Positions 45,754 through 57,937 are shown, counted from the first letter of the stretch. The stretch is 64,000 nucleotides of DNA from Hypericum androsaemum (GCA_963995505.1 OZ023182.1:2185001-2249000); one strand, 5' to 3'. The notes: generated from the sequence alone by a model not told the origin. A program made the numbers and translations.

Positions 45754-46029
45754 GTCATGTACAAAGCACTAAATCTAATTTCTCGGAGCTGAATTATGTA
45801 GAATATATTGCAAATTCGATTTGTTGAATTTATCAAAAAAAAGAAAAGAAAAAGAATTAGGCCCAAGGGTTCTCCCTCGCCTTTACATAAGGAATCTGCC
45901 AAAAGTATTGATGTTTCAGCTTCTTCAAAATCTCCCTCTCTGATCTGGTAAGGTATGATCTGGTACTCCTGGATTTATTTCATTGGTGTTACACTGAATC
46001 TGACAAGCAGCAGGTGTAACCTGTTGATA

Positions 46030-46890
46030 TCTACTATGTAAGGAGTGGCGGACTTGCTCGTATACCTCTGAATGCAGTGAGATAGGTCTTTGTTGCTATG
46101 AAGGATTCAGGTTTGCTTTATATACTTAGTTGCACCTGTATTCATGTTATAATGCTTGTCTGTATAGCCATCTCAATTACAAGAGTTCTGATAACATTAC
46201 TTCCATATGGAATTTTCTTTCAGAAAATTTGCGTAGCCTGAAAAGGTTTGCTAAGCAGAGGATAGAGAAAGTCTAGGAAAGGAGGCTCAAGTTATGAAGA
46301 GAGAATCCATTGAAGAGTATGAATCCATCAGTCGTTGTACCAGAGGTATTATGTACTTTTTGCAATAGGACACATGTTGGCATTCTGTTAAATGTGTGCC
46401 TTGCATGCCCTTTTGTTTTCCCTCGGCTCTTGATGAAACATCTGCAAAATACCGTGCTGCCTCCGTTGTTGTTGCTGCTTTGGAAGACTTGCACATGGTC
46501 AGTTTCCAGTTGTGTTCTTCAGTGTATCGGTTTTCGTTCTCTACATCTGATTTTTGTTTGATTTCAGAGTGGCATGCTGGTGGGAACTCGGTGTATTAAT
46601 CTACTTTATGCTACACGGTGAAATGCCATTTGGGTCTTGGGAGTGAAAATGGGTTGGATACATCTTGCTAACATTGCAAAATGACCACTAGCTCTTCCAC
46701 CGACATTCAGTGCCGAAGCTCGTCAGTGAGGTATATGTTCCACATTTACTAAACCTGATGGTACTCTGTCTTCAGTTTGAAGACTTCTGAAGACGAGATC
46801 CTTCTGTTTGGACAGCTATTGGAGGTCAATGAAAATGAAACACCCAAGAATGGGAAGATCAACGTTCCTGAATGGCTGGATGGTTGGTGA
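46030..46890 (+). pseudogene. Decayed protein kinase domain of the PP2C/cNBD gene
   Basis: Pieces of the family's C-terminal AGC-like kinase can be read in order but in changing frames. About 46043: KEWRTCSYTSECSEIGL. About 46224-46360: NLRSLKRFAKQRIEKV, then stop, then LKSMNPSVVVPEVLCT. About 46370-46495: GILLNVCLACPFVF and, in another frame, LDETSAKYRAASVVVAALED. About 46572-46650: WWELGVLIYFMLHGEMPFGS, then stop. The segment that should hold the catalytic HRD and DFG motifs is absent. Multiple stops and shifts exclude a functional kinase or a simple missed exon. Confidence 0.8.
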
Positions 46891-48054
46891 AAGAATTGTC
46901 TTTTAAATTCTCCAAGCTTTTTACATTTAGTTGGTGTTCAGTCTTCTCAAATGAAGCCATCTGGTGGCTGAAATAAAAATAGTGGAGGTACAATTTTCAA
47001 AGGTCTTACCCAGCTGGAACCTGAATTAATCGGCACAGTAAGTGTTCAGGTGCTCGAACCTGAATCGAACTTAATTCTCGATGGAGATCGGAGTAGTTGA
47101 GAATGAATGCTCACAATGACGTTTTCGCATATATTCTTAGGACATGATCCCAAGTGAACTACACCTTGCAGGATCAATGCATGAAAAGAATCTTTTTTGC
47201 GTGTTACATGAAAAGAATCTCACTAGTGAACTCGACGAATCATGCGCCTCTTTTGATTAGGTCAGTAGTTCCTCCGTGTCATATCGAGGACTCGAGGTTT
47301 TCATTTTTAATTAAACAAAATCTAATAATTAAACGGAGTATTTAAGGGATTCATTTATAGATGAACTGAATTATAAACTCCTTTAAACCAAACACAACTC
47401 ACCCGGTGTCGATATAGATTTAACCAAGTTCAATTTCCTGTCCAGAACCTAGGAACAACACAAGAGTAGCACCATACGCCTAGGTTTTGTAATTGATATG
47501 ACATTTTGATTTTGCCATGGTTACATAAACTTTCGTCGAAGATCTGGTATTCAAAGTCGAACGAATTTGTAAGGTTTAAAATCAATAACTAAAGTTTTTA
47601 CCACCCACCCAGAAGAACTCTACTTGTTATAAATTTTGTCGATTTTTTATATTCTCTGAAATGCAAATAATCACATTTATACTGCCACCTACTTTATGAT
47701 CTAAAGTTGCAATTACATTTATGAGAAGACGTTGTCGACCATAAGGTCCCGTAGCTACAGAACCAGAATCGTAAAGTACAGCGGCTGTAAGAGTCCCACG
47801 TCTCGCGAGTAGGATAGCATCCAATAAATTTATCCAACCATAAAATCTAGCAAACAAATAGACATATTTATTAACCAAAATTTATTATTTAATCTGTGGA
47901 GAGAATAATTAACAGAACCCATCACATCAGAATAAACTCATTTTCAAACTTAACAATGTGGACAACCAGAGAGGTGGCCACATTTGCTCACTCGTCACTT
48001 TATTTCGATCATCACAAAAGCACATAAACTAATAATCAAACTAATCCTATCATC
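46891..48054. other. Intergenic stretch
   Basis: No supported gene. An 83-codon minus-strand frame (47627-47878) reads ARRGTLTAAVLYDSGSV in part, but it matches no family known to me and has no clear gene context. Confidence 0.4.
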
Positions 48055-49461
48055 TCAATTTTTGTTAGAGATAATATCAACCAAATCCTTGAAATGGGTA
48101 GCAGCTGGTCCACTAGGACAAGCTGCCTTTACTACTACCTCCTTTAGGGCTTTGACCTTGTCGACCAGAACCTTCCCATGATCACCAAACACCATCTCCA
48201 AGCTCTTGATCAACCCGGTCTTCGTGAACACGTCGCCTTCGACTCGAACTCCGATCTCCCAAACCTCAGTTACCAGCCTCGCGCTCAGCTTGTTGTCGGT
48301 CCAGACCGGCCTCACTATCATCGGCACCTCGCCTACGATGCTCTCCATAACCGAATCGTATCCCCCGTGGGATACGCACACCGCAACCGATCTATGCGCA
48401 AGAATCTGCCTCTGTGGTGCCCACAAGACCACCTTTCCATTAAGGAACATAGTGTCCGGTAGATTCTCCCTGTCCCTGTCGTCCTTAATAGACCAAAGGA
48501 ACGGAACCCCGCTGGCTTGAAGCCCTTCCGCCAATGCCACGATCTCTTCCCGAGGTGGGTTCCCTTCGGTCCCGAAGCTTACGTAGACTACGCTTCCCGG
48601 GTTTTGCTTATCCAGCCAGGAGAAGCACCCGGCTGCGTCAGGTTCTGGTGGTGGCGGAGACAATGACAACGTTAAAGCGCCTACGTAGAGTACGCGCTTA
48701 AACATTGATTTGATTTGGCTATCCAAAAGGGCAGGGTTTAATTCCTCGAACGAACCAAACACAACAGCTGATGCTCGAGACACAACTGATAAGTTCTCCT
48801 TCAACCAGGTAGCAGAATCAAACGAGACCTTATCCTCCTCTTCCTTGACGATCACGTCACAAGAACTCAAGTCCTCGACCCGAAAAACGGACAGACCTGG
48901 AACATGCCCCAAGTTTTCGCCACTCGAAGGAAACTGTTTTTCATGAACATAGGTCCTTCTTATTAGGTCAAGGTGGAAGAAGGTGAAGAGAGTGTGAGGT
49001 GCAACGGCAGAAAACGCCACCCAAGGGACGTCCATTTCGTGGGCCAACTTATCAACCTCAGAGGCAAACAACACGTCGGTCACAAGGCAAGTGACCTCTC
49101 TCCCCCTTTCCTCCCCGGCGGCCTTTACGCTTCTACTCAAGTTAACCGGCAAGAAATGCAAGAGGGTTTTCGCTTCGCCTTTCAGCGCGTCGCTAAACGG
49201 AGTCTTGTCGGGCCCGAAGATCTCGGGTTGGAGGCCGTCGTCCACCAAGGTGGAGTAAGTCTTTAGGTTGCTTGGAGTTGACTTGATGAGGTTGTGGATG
49301 GACTTGGCGGTGCCGAAGAAAGAGAATAATGTGTTGGGGGTCGCGGCGGCTAGTTTGGTAGTGAGGCCGAAGAGAGCCGGCGCCGGTAGCCTGCCGTGGT
49401 ACGGGAAGGCGAAAACGGCGACGTGCCCGTTTCCGGGGGCAACTTTTTGGGAGACTTGCAT
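48055..49461 (-). CDS. UDP-glycosyltransferase, UGT78-like, intronless, with altered active site
   Basis: Family 1 glycosyltransferase, 468 aa, one exon, start ATG at 49461 (MQVSQKVAPGNGHVAVFAFP). Overall layout and many blocks (FSFFGTAKS, CLVTDVLFASEV, SFEELNPALLDSQ, GCFSWLDKQNPGSVVYVSFG, EIGVRVEGDVFTK) resemble flavonoid 3-O-glucosyltransferases. The C-terminal PSPG box (about residues 347-390) starts WAPQRQILAH but deviates at sugar-contact positions. The usual HCGWNS is HGGYDS here, and the closing DQ is DN. At the N-terminus the catalytic His position appears shifted: the usual FPF-x-x-H-A-A-P becomes FPYHGRLPAP. The Asp partner (TD in CLVTDVLF) is kept. The frame is full length and open, so this is either a diverged enzyme with altered donor or acceptor use, or a catalytically weak paralogue. 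Subcellular site expected: cytosol. Confidence 0.88.
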   Translation of the reverse strand: MQVSQKVAPGNGHVAVFAFPYHGRLPAPALFGLTTKLAAATPNTLFSFFGTAKSIHNLIKSTPSNLKTYSTLVDDGLQPEIFGPDKTPFSDALKGEAKTLLHFLPVNLSRSVKAAGEERGREVTCLVTDVLFASEVDKLAHEMDVPWVAFSAVAPHTLFTFFHLDLIRRTYVHEKQFPSSGENLGHVPGLSVFRVEDLSSCDVIVKEEEDKVSFDSATWLKENLSVVSRASAVVFGSFEELNPALLDSQIKSMFKRVLYVGALTLSLSPPPPEPDAAGCFSWLDKQNPGSVVYVSFGTEGNPPREEIVALAEGLQASGVPFLWSIKDDRDRENLPDTMFLNGKVVLWAPQRQILAHRSVAVCVSHGGYDSVMESIVGEVPMIVRPVWTDNKLSARLVTEVWEIGVRVEGDVFTKTGLIKSLEMVFGDHGKVLVDKVKALKEVVVKAACPSGPAATHFKDLVDIISNKN

Positions 49462-49813
49462 GCTGGATAATTTGTTAACTAGAATAGAAATTTTTGTCTC
49501 GAATTCCGTGGAGCTTATGGACCCCTATATGGAAAATTTTAAGATACGTTCTCGCATGTTGCTAGTTTCAAGAATAATACTTTCTAAAAAAAAAAGAGAA
49601 TAATAAATTTATTTATAAGTGTACAAAAATTATTAAAAATTATAAAATAATATCAGATCGAGTGGTTCGAGTCTCACTTTTCTCATAAACCGTGATTAGT
49701 TGGTTTTGAATTCAGTGATGATTACATAAAAGATGTCTATACTGAGGGGACTAAATTTGGGCATTCAGATTTGTTTGTCTTTAAATCTGATGGTTAATAA
49801 GTTACAGGAAATA
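49462..49813. other. Upstream region of the UGT gene
   Basis: About 350 bp of AT-rich sequence holding the presumed UGT promoter (minus strand). No clear motif. Confidence 0.4.
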
Positions 49814-49950
49814 ATAATTTACATGTGAAGTGATATTTGTTTGCATGAAAAATGATATTTGTTTGCATGAGACTGGTTTGCATGTGAACCGATATTAATT
49901 TACATACGATGTGATATTAGTTTGTATGTGTTATGATATTGATTTCCGGT
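49814..49950. repeat. Short 22-bp minisatellite related to that at 24851-25310
   Basis: About six degenerate units with the core TGATATT.GTTT and near-22-bp spacing. The complement of the 24851-25310 unit reads TGATATTGGTTT at the equivalent place. Confidence 0.7.
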
Positions 49951-49960
49951 AATCTCCATG

Positions 49961-50682
49961 TAGGGATGTCAGAAATACCCATACCCTGAGGGTCGGACCC
50001 TATCCTTACCCTACGGGTCTAGGGTATGTTGACTTTGACTGGGTCTAGGGTAGGGTATGGGTATAGGTCCATGTTTAGAGGTAGGGTCTAGGATATGGTA
50101 TGAATCCATAGCTAGACCCTGTGGGTCGGACCCTACCCTTATATTTTTATTCTATTTTAGACTCTACCCTAATTAGACTCTAGTTAGACCCTTGTTAGAC
50201 CGTATTGATAATATATATAATATACTTTACGGTTAACTTTAACATATTTACTATGCTATTCCGCAACTAGCTTAGAAGATGCCGTGAATGATGGATCACT
50301 AGAAGCTGACATGCTATATTTTTCTTTGTTGAATTATTTATGTACTTCAAACTCTAAAAAAAAAATTTGGACTATTGAAATTAAATTGCAAAATTTGATG
50401 TTTCATCAATTTTCTATTGAATGTTGATGTGTAACGTAGTACATGTCTTGAATTTATTTAAATTTTATATAAAAATTATGTTTTGATTAAAAATTATCAA
50501 AATGCAGAACGTTAAAGGGTCGGACCCTGCAGACTCTGTAGACCCTGGGTCTTCAGGAGGGTAGGATATGAATCTAACAATAAAAATTTTGTAGGGTCAA
50601 ATGTAGGGTATGAGTCCATCCAAAAAAACTAGGAGTAGGGTCCTATCAATACCCTACCCTACTTTATCCATTGTCATCCCTA
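49961..50682. mobile_element. hAT-type MITE, CCCTA-rich family
   Basis: A 722-bp element with perfect 8-bp target duplication TCTCCATG (49953-49960 and 50683-50690). Ends are TAGGGATGTCAG and, inward from the right, TAGGGATGACAATG. It is closely similar to 39074-39788 throughout, including the AT-rich core and GGGTCGGACCCT words. It lies upstream of the UGT gene. Confidence 0.92.
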
Positions 50683-50690
50683 TCTCCATG

Positions 50691-51148
50691 GATAGGGACT
50701 AGTCCGGTTCTGGGCCTGATTAGTTACCGGCTTTTGGGTCTTCCGCGGGCCTAGACCGGTTTACGAGAATGAAGAAGGGAATAATAACCGGTGTTATTTT
50801 CCTGCTGAACGGTGCTGTACCTAAATGAGAGATTTTTTTGGAAGTTACCCATTTTTTGAAAGACGAAAGGAGACAATAGTCCAATACCCGTTAAGGAAAG
50901 GACACATGCCACGTGGCGCGGGTCAGGGGTTTCCTCGTCAAAACATGGGAAGCCGGAAAAGAAAAAAAATCAGGATGATCGAACGGTCCACAATTCGGAG
51001 ACAATCAAATCGGAAGGATGATAAAAAGTCCTACAGCTATAAGCTTTTTTTTAGGGTGACACGAAACGAGGGGACAGCCTAAAGGTGGACTCGACTCTAG
51101 TACGAATCTTTTACAACGTTACTCTCTAAACGACCGTAACGAAAAAGA
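50691..51148. other. Non-genic stretch
   Basis: An open frame of 85 codons (50825-51082) has no recognisable features and is probably fortuitous. Confidence 0.4.
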
Positions 51149-51157
51149 TTATTTTAA

Positions 51158-51545
51158 GGGCAAATTACCCTCACGTCCCTGAGGTTTGGTCACCCTCCCC
51201 CTAGGGTCCCTGGTTTTTAGAAAATGATTGTCCCGTCCCTAAGTTTTGATGATAATAGACTCTCAGGTCCCTGGCTGACGTCATCGGCTCTTTTTTTCAT
51301 TTTTGGTCATGGAAATGACCAAAATACCCTTAACCAAAAATGAAAAGTTAAGGGTATTTTGGTCAAAAATTAAGGGTATTTTGATCATTTCCATGATTAA
51401 AAATGAAAAAAAGAACCGATGACGTCAGCCAGGGACTTGAGAGTCTATTATCATCAAAACTTAGGGACGGGACAATCATTTTTCAAAAACCAGGGACCCT
51501 AGGGGGAGGGTGACCAAACCTCAGGGACGTGAGAGTAATTTATCC
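51158..51545. mobile_element. MULE-derived MITE with near-full-length inverted repeats
   Basis: A 388-bp element with perfect 9-bp target duplication TTATTTTAA (51149-51157 and 51546-51554). The two halves are inverted copies of about 180 bp each (GG.(C/T)AAATTAC, CTCACGTCCCTGAGG, then TAGGGTCCCTGGTTTT, GTCCCTGGCTGACGTCATCGG split across the arms), leaving only a short centre. Each arm carries the palindrome TGACGTCA (51276-51283 and 51420-51427). Transcripts would fold into a long hairpin. Confidence 0.95.
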
Positions 51546-51554
51546 TTATTTTAA

Positions 51555-53297
51555 CCATTAGTCACCACTAGACGAAAAGATACCTGAAATATGACCGTTG
51601 GAAAAATATACAATATGCTTATGTAATACGTCCACATTGCTGATTATGCTGATTTTTCGAACTATAAAACTAAAACCACAAAAAGTAAGGGTAAAGCAAG
51701 GATGCAAAAAGTGTTTGGACATGATCCAGGTTATGCAACTTTAAGAAGGGCAAAAATTAATGACAATTTTTTATAAGTAGATAATTTGTATCACCAAGTA
51801 GTTACACCCTATGTGCAACATCGCTAGATAAATTTTTGATTAGTTACAAAGTGTAAAAAATTAGAAACTCTTATCTAAATGATCAAAGATCATGGTTTTA
51901 AAAAATGCATTCCGACCAGTCAGACTACAAATCAGAACAAAGTGAGGCAAAATTTGACCCTAAACTTCCGAACTCTGGTTCAACAGGGTTGAGCACCAAT
52001 TTTCGGTCGAACTGGGTAGTTTTTTTGTTAGACCAGCCTGCTAGAAAAAATATTTTTTGAAAAATATATTAAAAATTTTAAAAAGATTAATTTATGATTT
52101 TGGTGCGGATATATTATAATTTATAATAAAATTAGATAATATTGATAACTATTTATTATTTTTTAATAATAATTATTAATAAATAATATACAGTTTAAAT
52201 TAATTGAATCTATCGATTGGATTAGTTGACAGAAAAAATCCCGTGGACTTCAGGGGTTTTTTCGAAAACCATGCTCAAAATAAAGCAATAAGTTTTGGTT
52301 ACAAATCTCTACCGTCGAACGCGACCAATGTAAGCAATAAGATTAGGGTTTCTCGATCAACCCCTCTTTTCTTGGAAAATCACTCTATTCTTTAGAAGGC
52401 ATAATCCCCTGGCACAAAAAATGGGTCACCAAATTTTCTGGAACTTCTTCCTGGATACAAGTCCCATGGAGGGTCTCCAAAACACCATTGACACCTAAAA
52501 AAATAAATGACATTTACGTTACCATTATAATAATAATAGGTGTAGCTGGATGATGGCGGAAGATCAAATTAACATGTCAGGATTGAAACAATGCAATGAT
52601 GTTTGGGGGCCCCCAGCTTGGGCTACCGCCACAATGGTTCATCAACGTTTTTCATGTTGTTAGAGACAATGTACAACGCAGAGTAATGGTAACCGACGTT
52701 GAGAATCTAAAGTTGTATATGCCGGGATTGTTCGAATGGTAAAGACAGTGAAAAAGACGGGAAAAAATTATTTTCCACTATTTTTTGTTGTTGGTAAAGA
52801 TAGAAATTTCTATCATATATTATTAATGTTAGATCGCGGAAAAGAGATATCACTAATATCCCGGAAAAACGGCAAGGAGTGGCAAAACATAATGGTCTCA
52901 TACTGGACAGGAGATAGGATGGGATGCCTACTAATTGGCTGTGCTATTCGTTCTCTATAGGATAGTATCTCTAAAGTCTCTAGGATGTCTAACTTATGTA
53001 TGGTCTGATGGATACGGTGTCAGTCCTTAAGTATGAGGTGGGAGGATCGAATTCTATGACCGTCTAAGATCCGAAATTGTGGAAACAATTCAAATCTCAC
53101 CAAAAAAAAGATAAAATTTTATACCTAATCACACAAGTGAGAGATTGAATTTTAGATTTTTGTGAAATTAAAGCCATTTGAGAATTCTCTTATGGCTCAT
53201 CAGTTATTTTGGCCTTGGGCTATTTTTTTCTTGTCGCAACAGTTTGGTGATCCTTCGTACATGGCAGTCTATCTCTACTCTTTGTTATGGTGTGATT
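51555..53297. other. Non-genic stretch
   Basis: AT-rich with scattered short open frames (52204-52395, 52736-52960) that I cannot assign. No structural RNA or repeat recognised. Confidence 0.4.
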
Positions 53298-53302
53298 AAT
53301 AT

Positions 53303-53521
53303 TGTTATGGAAATATTTTATTCCTTGTTTGTAGTTATCCTAGATTAAGAAGGATATATCTCACGATAGGCATGTGTATCCTTAGGGATCCTTTTCTTGT
53401 AGACCAAGCAACTAGGAGCGAGCGGCCGAGACCTAGCATACGGACAAAGCCCTAGATGGGTTCCTAGCTTGTATATATACTTGTTCATTGAATGAGAACG
53501 ATAGCGGCATACATATTTTCA
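53303..53521 (+). repeat. 5' LTR of Copia element 3
   Basis: 219 bp, TGTTATGGAA to CATATTTTCA. Confidence 0.95.
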
Positions 53522-53534
53522 TGGTATCAGAGCC
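53522..53534 (+). other. Primer-binding site of Copia element 3
   Basis: TGGTATCAGAGCC directly after the 5' LTR, complementary to initiator tRNA-Met. Confidence 0.92.
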
Positions 53535-53594
53535 AAACCTGGCTTATCCCTACCAAATATTAGCCTACCCGCCGCACAATCCCAGTCTCACAAA

Positions 53595-56500
53595 ATGTCT
53601 ACTGCGAGCGTTGACAATTCAGGCGTCCAAAGCTCGGATCACGGAGATGTCACCACCCTCGTACCCAAGACCAGTGTGGATGCATCGTCACCATACTACC
53701 TTCATCCTTCTGACCACTCAGCCCAAGTTTTCATGTCAGAATTGTTGAACGACAGAAACTATGAGGAGTGGCTGACGGATGTGTCTGACCTCTTGTTCGC
53801 AAAGAACAAGTTTAGTTTCGTTAATGGCTCACTTCCAAGACCGTCGCCAGATTCTGGCGACCTGAACCACTGGATTTGTGGAGATCACATGGTAAAGGGA
53901 TGGTTGAGGAATTCGATGACGAAAGAAATTCGGAGCAGTGTTCGCTGCGCCAAGACAGCTCAGGAGCTTTGGGCTGATATTGGCGAGCGATTCGGATAGG
54001 GGAGCGCTCCTCGGGCATACGACCTCCGAAGGGCAATCTCAGTCCTCTGGCAAGACCAGATGAGCGTCTCAGCTTATTACACAAAGCTACGTGGTCTTTG
54101 GGATGAGATCCAGGCTATTCGGCCTCTTCACAAAACTTCGTGTTCTACTTGCGACCACGAGATGCATAAATAGGTACTCAAGATTCGAGAGGAAGAACAA
54201 CTCTATGACTTCCTCATGGGGTTAGATGATGTTTTTAACACTATAAAGTCCCAAATCTTGAGTACCCAGCCAATCCCTAGCCTGCGACAAGCTTACCATC
54301 TGATCACGGAGGAGGAGCAACGTCGTGCTGTTTCATCAGCACGAAAAATAATGCCTAACACCGCGGTCTTCCACTTGCGCAGCCATGACGCACCAAAAGG
54401 AAGTGCATCACAGAAACCAACCAATGGAGACTGACCCAAGTACACCCACTGCCAGAAGATAGGGCACGTGAAGGAGAATTGCTTTGAGTTGATCGGCTAT
54501 CCTGAAGGTTGGAAACGCGGAGGACGAGAGACTAATCCACGTAATGGTGCTCCGCGAGATGGCAATCGATGCGAATCTGGTTTGAAAGGGTCACATCGTG
54601 CCGCTCAGGTTCGTATTGATGAAAGTCCTATTCCAGGGTTTTCGCAGGATCAACTGGCCAGTTTGATGAGGCATCTTGGCATCAAGAGTGAGAAATCCTC
54701 TCTTCTCGCCCTTGGATCCTTGATTCTGGGGCAACCGATCATATCACTTGTAATTCTGATTGGATGACTGGCTCAATACAACATGAGTCACACCCTCCAG
54801 TGAAAATCCCCAATGGAGATGACGTACCAGTCCTTGGAATCGGGACCGTACAACTTTGTGCCAAATTGTAGCTCGATCGGGTCTTATGCATCCCGCAATT
54901 TCAATACAATTTATTGTCCATAAGTCGACTGACGAAAGACTGTAATTGCACGATTATTTTTCTAACTGATATGTGTGTTATACAGGACTTAGCTACGAGG
55001 ACACTGATTGGAGCGGGTAAGCAGTGGGATGGCCTCTATTATTTCGAGGACTTGCGAAGGGGGGTGGCCTGCTCAACGATTCGGGTAGCGAATGAGACGA
55101 CTTGGCTCGGCGACTAGGGCATGCCTCTACTGAAAAGTTTCGGAATATACCTATTTTAGCTTCTTTTAAGTTTCCAAATAAACCCTCTGATTGTGATTCA
55201 TGTATTTGTGCCAAGCAAACACGACTACCTTTTCTGAATAGTTCTATTCAGACATCAGATTATTTTCAGTTAATTCACTGTGATGTTTGGAGACCCTACA
55301 AAACTTCAGCTTCTTGTGGTGCTCATTATTTTCTAACGATCATTGACAATTTCAGCAGAGGGATTTGGACATACTTAATGAAGTACAAGTCGGATGTTAC
55401 GCGTTACCTGCTTGCTTACTTCCATATGGTTGATCGGCAATTTGGAAAGAAGGTTAAGGGGGTGCGATCCGACAATGGCATGGAGTTCAAATCGGCTGAA
55501 TTGCTGACTTATTACGAAAATGAGGGCATCATTTTCCAGACCAGCTGTCCGTATACTCCACAGCAAAATGGAGTAGTTGAAAGGCGCCACCGTTATATTC
55601 TTGAGGTAGCCCGCTCCCTCCGTTTTCAATCCAATTTACCCATAGCCTTTTGGGGAGAATGCATCCTTACAGCAGCCTATATCATCAATCGCTTGCCATC
55701 TTCAGTCATTGGCAATAAGACCTCGTACGAGCTCATATTTGGAAAGGCACCATCTTATGATCATTTTGAGAATTTTTAGTTGTTTGGCTTATGCTCATCA
55801 TCATACTCGGACTGATAAATTTGATGCTCGAAGCAAGCCCTGTGTTTTTCGTTGGATACCCTTTCACTCAGAAAGGTTATCGTGTCTATGACATACTAAG
55901 TTCTACGTAACTAGAGATGTTACCTTTATTGAGGATAAGTATCCCTATAGAGAATCACTTCCTCTCGACCTGGATACAGGTTCTCATCCCTTAATAACTC
56001 GGCCAGCCATCACTAGTGTACCCATCGTCGCAGACGAAGGAGGGGGTTCTACTCCTGTTATGGACGATGTTGTCCCCATTTCTGAATTGTCCCCCGAGAT
56101 GTCCCCTGGTTCGGCTGAACATAATCTTCATTTGGATGGTCTGAATCCGATAGTTGAACCTCCATCGACCACTCCCATACCAGCCGACACTAATTCCCAG
56201 CCTACTCAACGTAGTACCAGGAACAAAACAGTTCCTGCCCATCTCAGTGATTTTGAAGTTGAGTTACCCCCCTCGCTCGCCGTTCCGCCCGCTCCCTCTG
56301 CTCCAACAGGTAACCTCGTAACTTATTCTTTAGCGCATTTTGCCAGTTACAAGAATTTCTCCCCTACTCATCGGGCCTATATCACTACCATTATTTCACA
56401 TTGTGATCCCCGATCTTACTATGAGGTAGCAAAACATTCTTGCTGGCGAGATACAATGTGCAGGGAGACACGAGCTCTTGAGCAAAATCGAACTTGGGAG

Positions 56501-57937
56501 GTGGTCACTCTTCCTCTCGACAAGAAAGCTGTCGATTCTAAGTGGGTATACAAGATCAAGTTCAAGCCCAATGGTGAGATCGAGCACTATAAGGCTCGAC
56601 TGGTGGCTCGGGGTTTCAAACAAGTTGAGGGTATCGATTATCATGATACTTTTGCCCCAGTCGCAAAACTGGTTTCTGTTCGATGTTTGCTTTCTATTGC
56701 AGTTAAGCACAGCTGGATCATCGAGCAGTTAGACGTTGATAATGCTTTTCTGAATGGTACTCTCATTGAAGAGGTGTTCATGACCATCCCTCAGGGTTTT
56801 GCTCGCCCAGATGATAAACGTGTTTGTCGCCTGCGCAAATCATTGTATGGCTTGAAACAAGCCTCTCGGACCTGGTATAGTACACTTGCTGCCATGTTGT
56901 TGAAGCTTGGATTCAGGCGGTCTAGGGCCGACCACGCCCTATTTATACACCGATGTGGTACCCTGGTCCTTTTCTTACTGGTTTATGTGGACGATATTAT
57001 TTTAGCTGGTAATGATTCACCAATGCTCCTCCATGTCAAGAGCTGTTTACATACTTCTTTCGGGATTAAAGGTCTTGGCAGGTTGAGGTATTTCCTTGGC
57101 ATTGAGGCGACCCGAACACCAGATGGTTTAGTGTTGAGTCAACATAAATACTTGCTTGACATATTGCAGGAATGCGGGAAAGAAGGATCTCGGCCTAGCC
57201 CTATTCCGATTGAGCAAAACCATCATCTCCAGAAATCCGACGCGATTATTGATGATGTCACACGTTATTGGCGACTTATTGGACGCCTGATGTATCTTAC
57301 AGTCACTCGCCCTGATATTGTCTATAGTGTCAACGTGCTTAGTCAATTCGTTGATTGCCCAAGCCAAACTCACATGGATGCTACCGATCGGGTACTTCGG
57401 TATCTCAAGTATACACCTGGTTAAGGAATTTTGCTAAACAAGGCACCTGGGTTTGATCTTGTTGCCTACTGCGATGCCGACTGGGCCGGATGTCTTATGA
57501 CACGGCGGTCTTGCACGGGTTATTTTATCACCTTAGGTGGATCCCCAATTTCTTGGCGGAGCAAGAAGTAGACCGTGGTTTCTCGTTCATCTGCCGAAGC
57601 CGAATATAGAGCAATGGCGGTCACTGTGAGTGAAGTTCTCTGGTTGAGGTGGTTATTGTCCGATTTTGGCATCTCTCCCTCCGGACCTACCACGCTATTT
57701 TGCGACAACCAAGCTGCTCTCTACATTACTCAAAATCCAGTGTACCACGAACGCACCAAGCATGTCGAAATGGACTGCTATTTTGTTCGCGAACGGGTCG
57801 AGTCCAATGAAATTGCTCCTCGCAAGATTAACACAACATTCCAGCTGGCAGACATCTTTACCAAGGGTCTCAGCGTTGCTCGATTTCGGATGTTGGTTTT
57901 CAAGTTGGGCGTTGTCAATCTGTACGCTCCAACTTGA
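53595..57937 (+). pseudogene. Copia gag-pol with multiple nonsense changes
   Basis: Gag starts at ATG 53595 (MSTASVDNSG; NDRNYEEWLTDV, WICGDHMVKGWL). A zinc-knuckle remnant (CQKIGHVKENCFE) lies near 54450, protease DSGATDH near 54720, integrase at 55102-55779 ([32 protein letters not shown]), reverse transcriptase at 56060-57424 (EQLDVDNAFLNGTLIEE, SLYGLKQASR, YVDDIILAG), and RNase H at 57425-57937 (CDADWAG, SSAEAEYRAM, CDNQAALYI). Stops include TAG 53997, TAG about 54171, TGA about 54433, TAA 57422 and TAG about 57568; an indel lies near 55780. Most stops are explained by C-to-T changes of CAG, CAA or CGA codons. Confidence 0.9.

Noticed and set aside
47627..47878. 83-codon minus-strand frame
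   Set aside because: It looks faintly protein-like but matches no family I know and has no gene context.
52204..52960. Possible organelle DNA insertion
   Set aside because: Short frames and GC shifts are visible, but no plastid or mitochondrial gene could be recognised.
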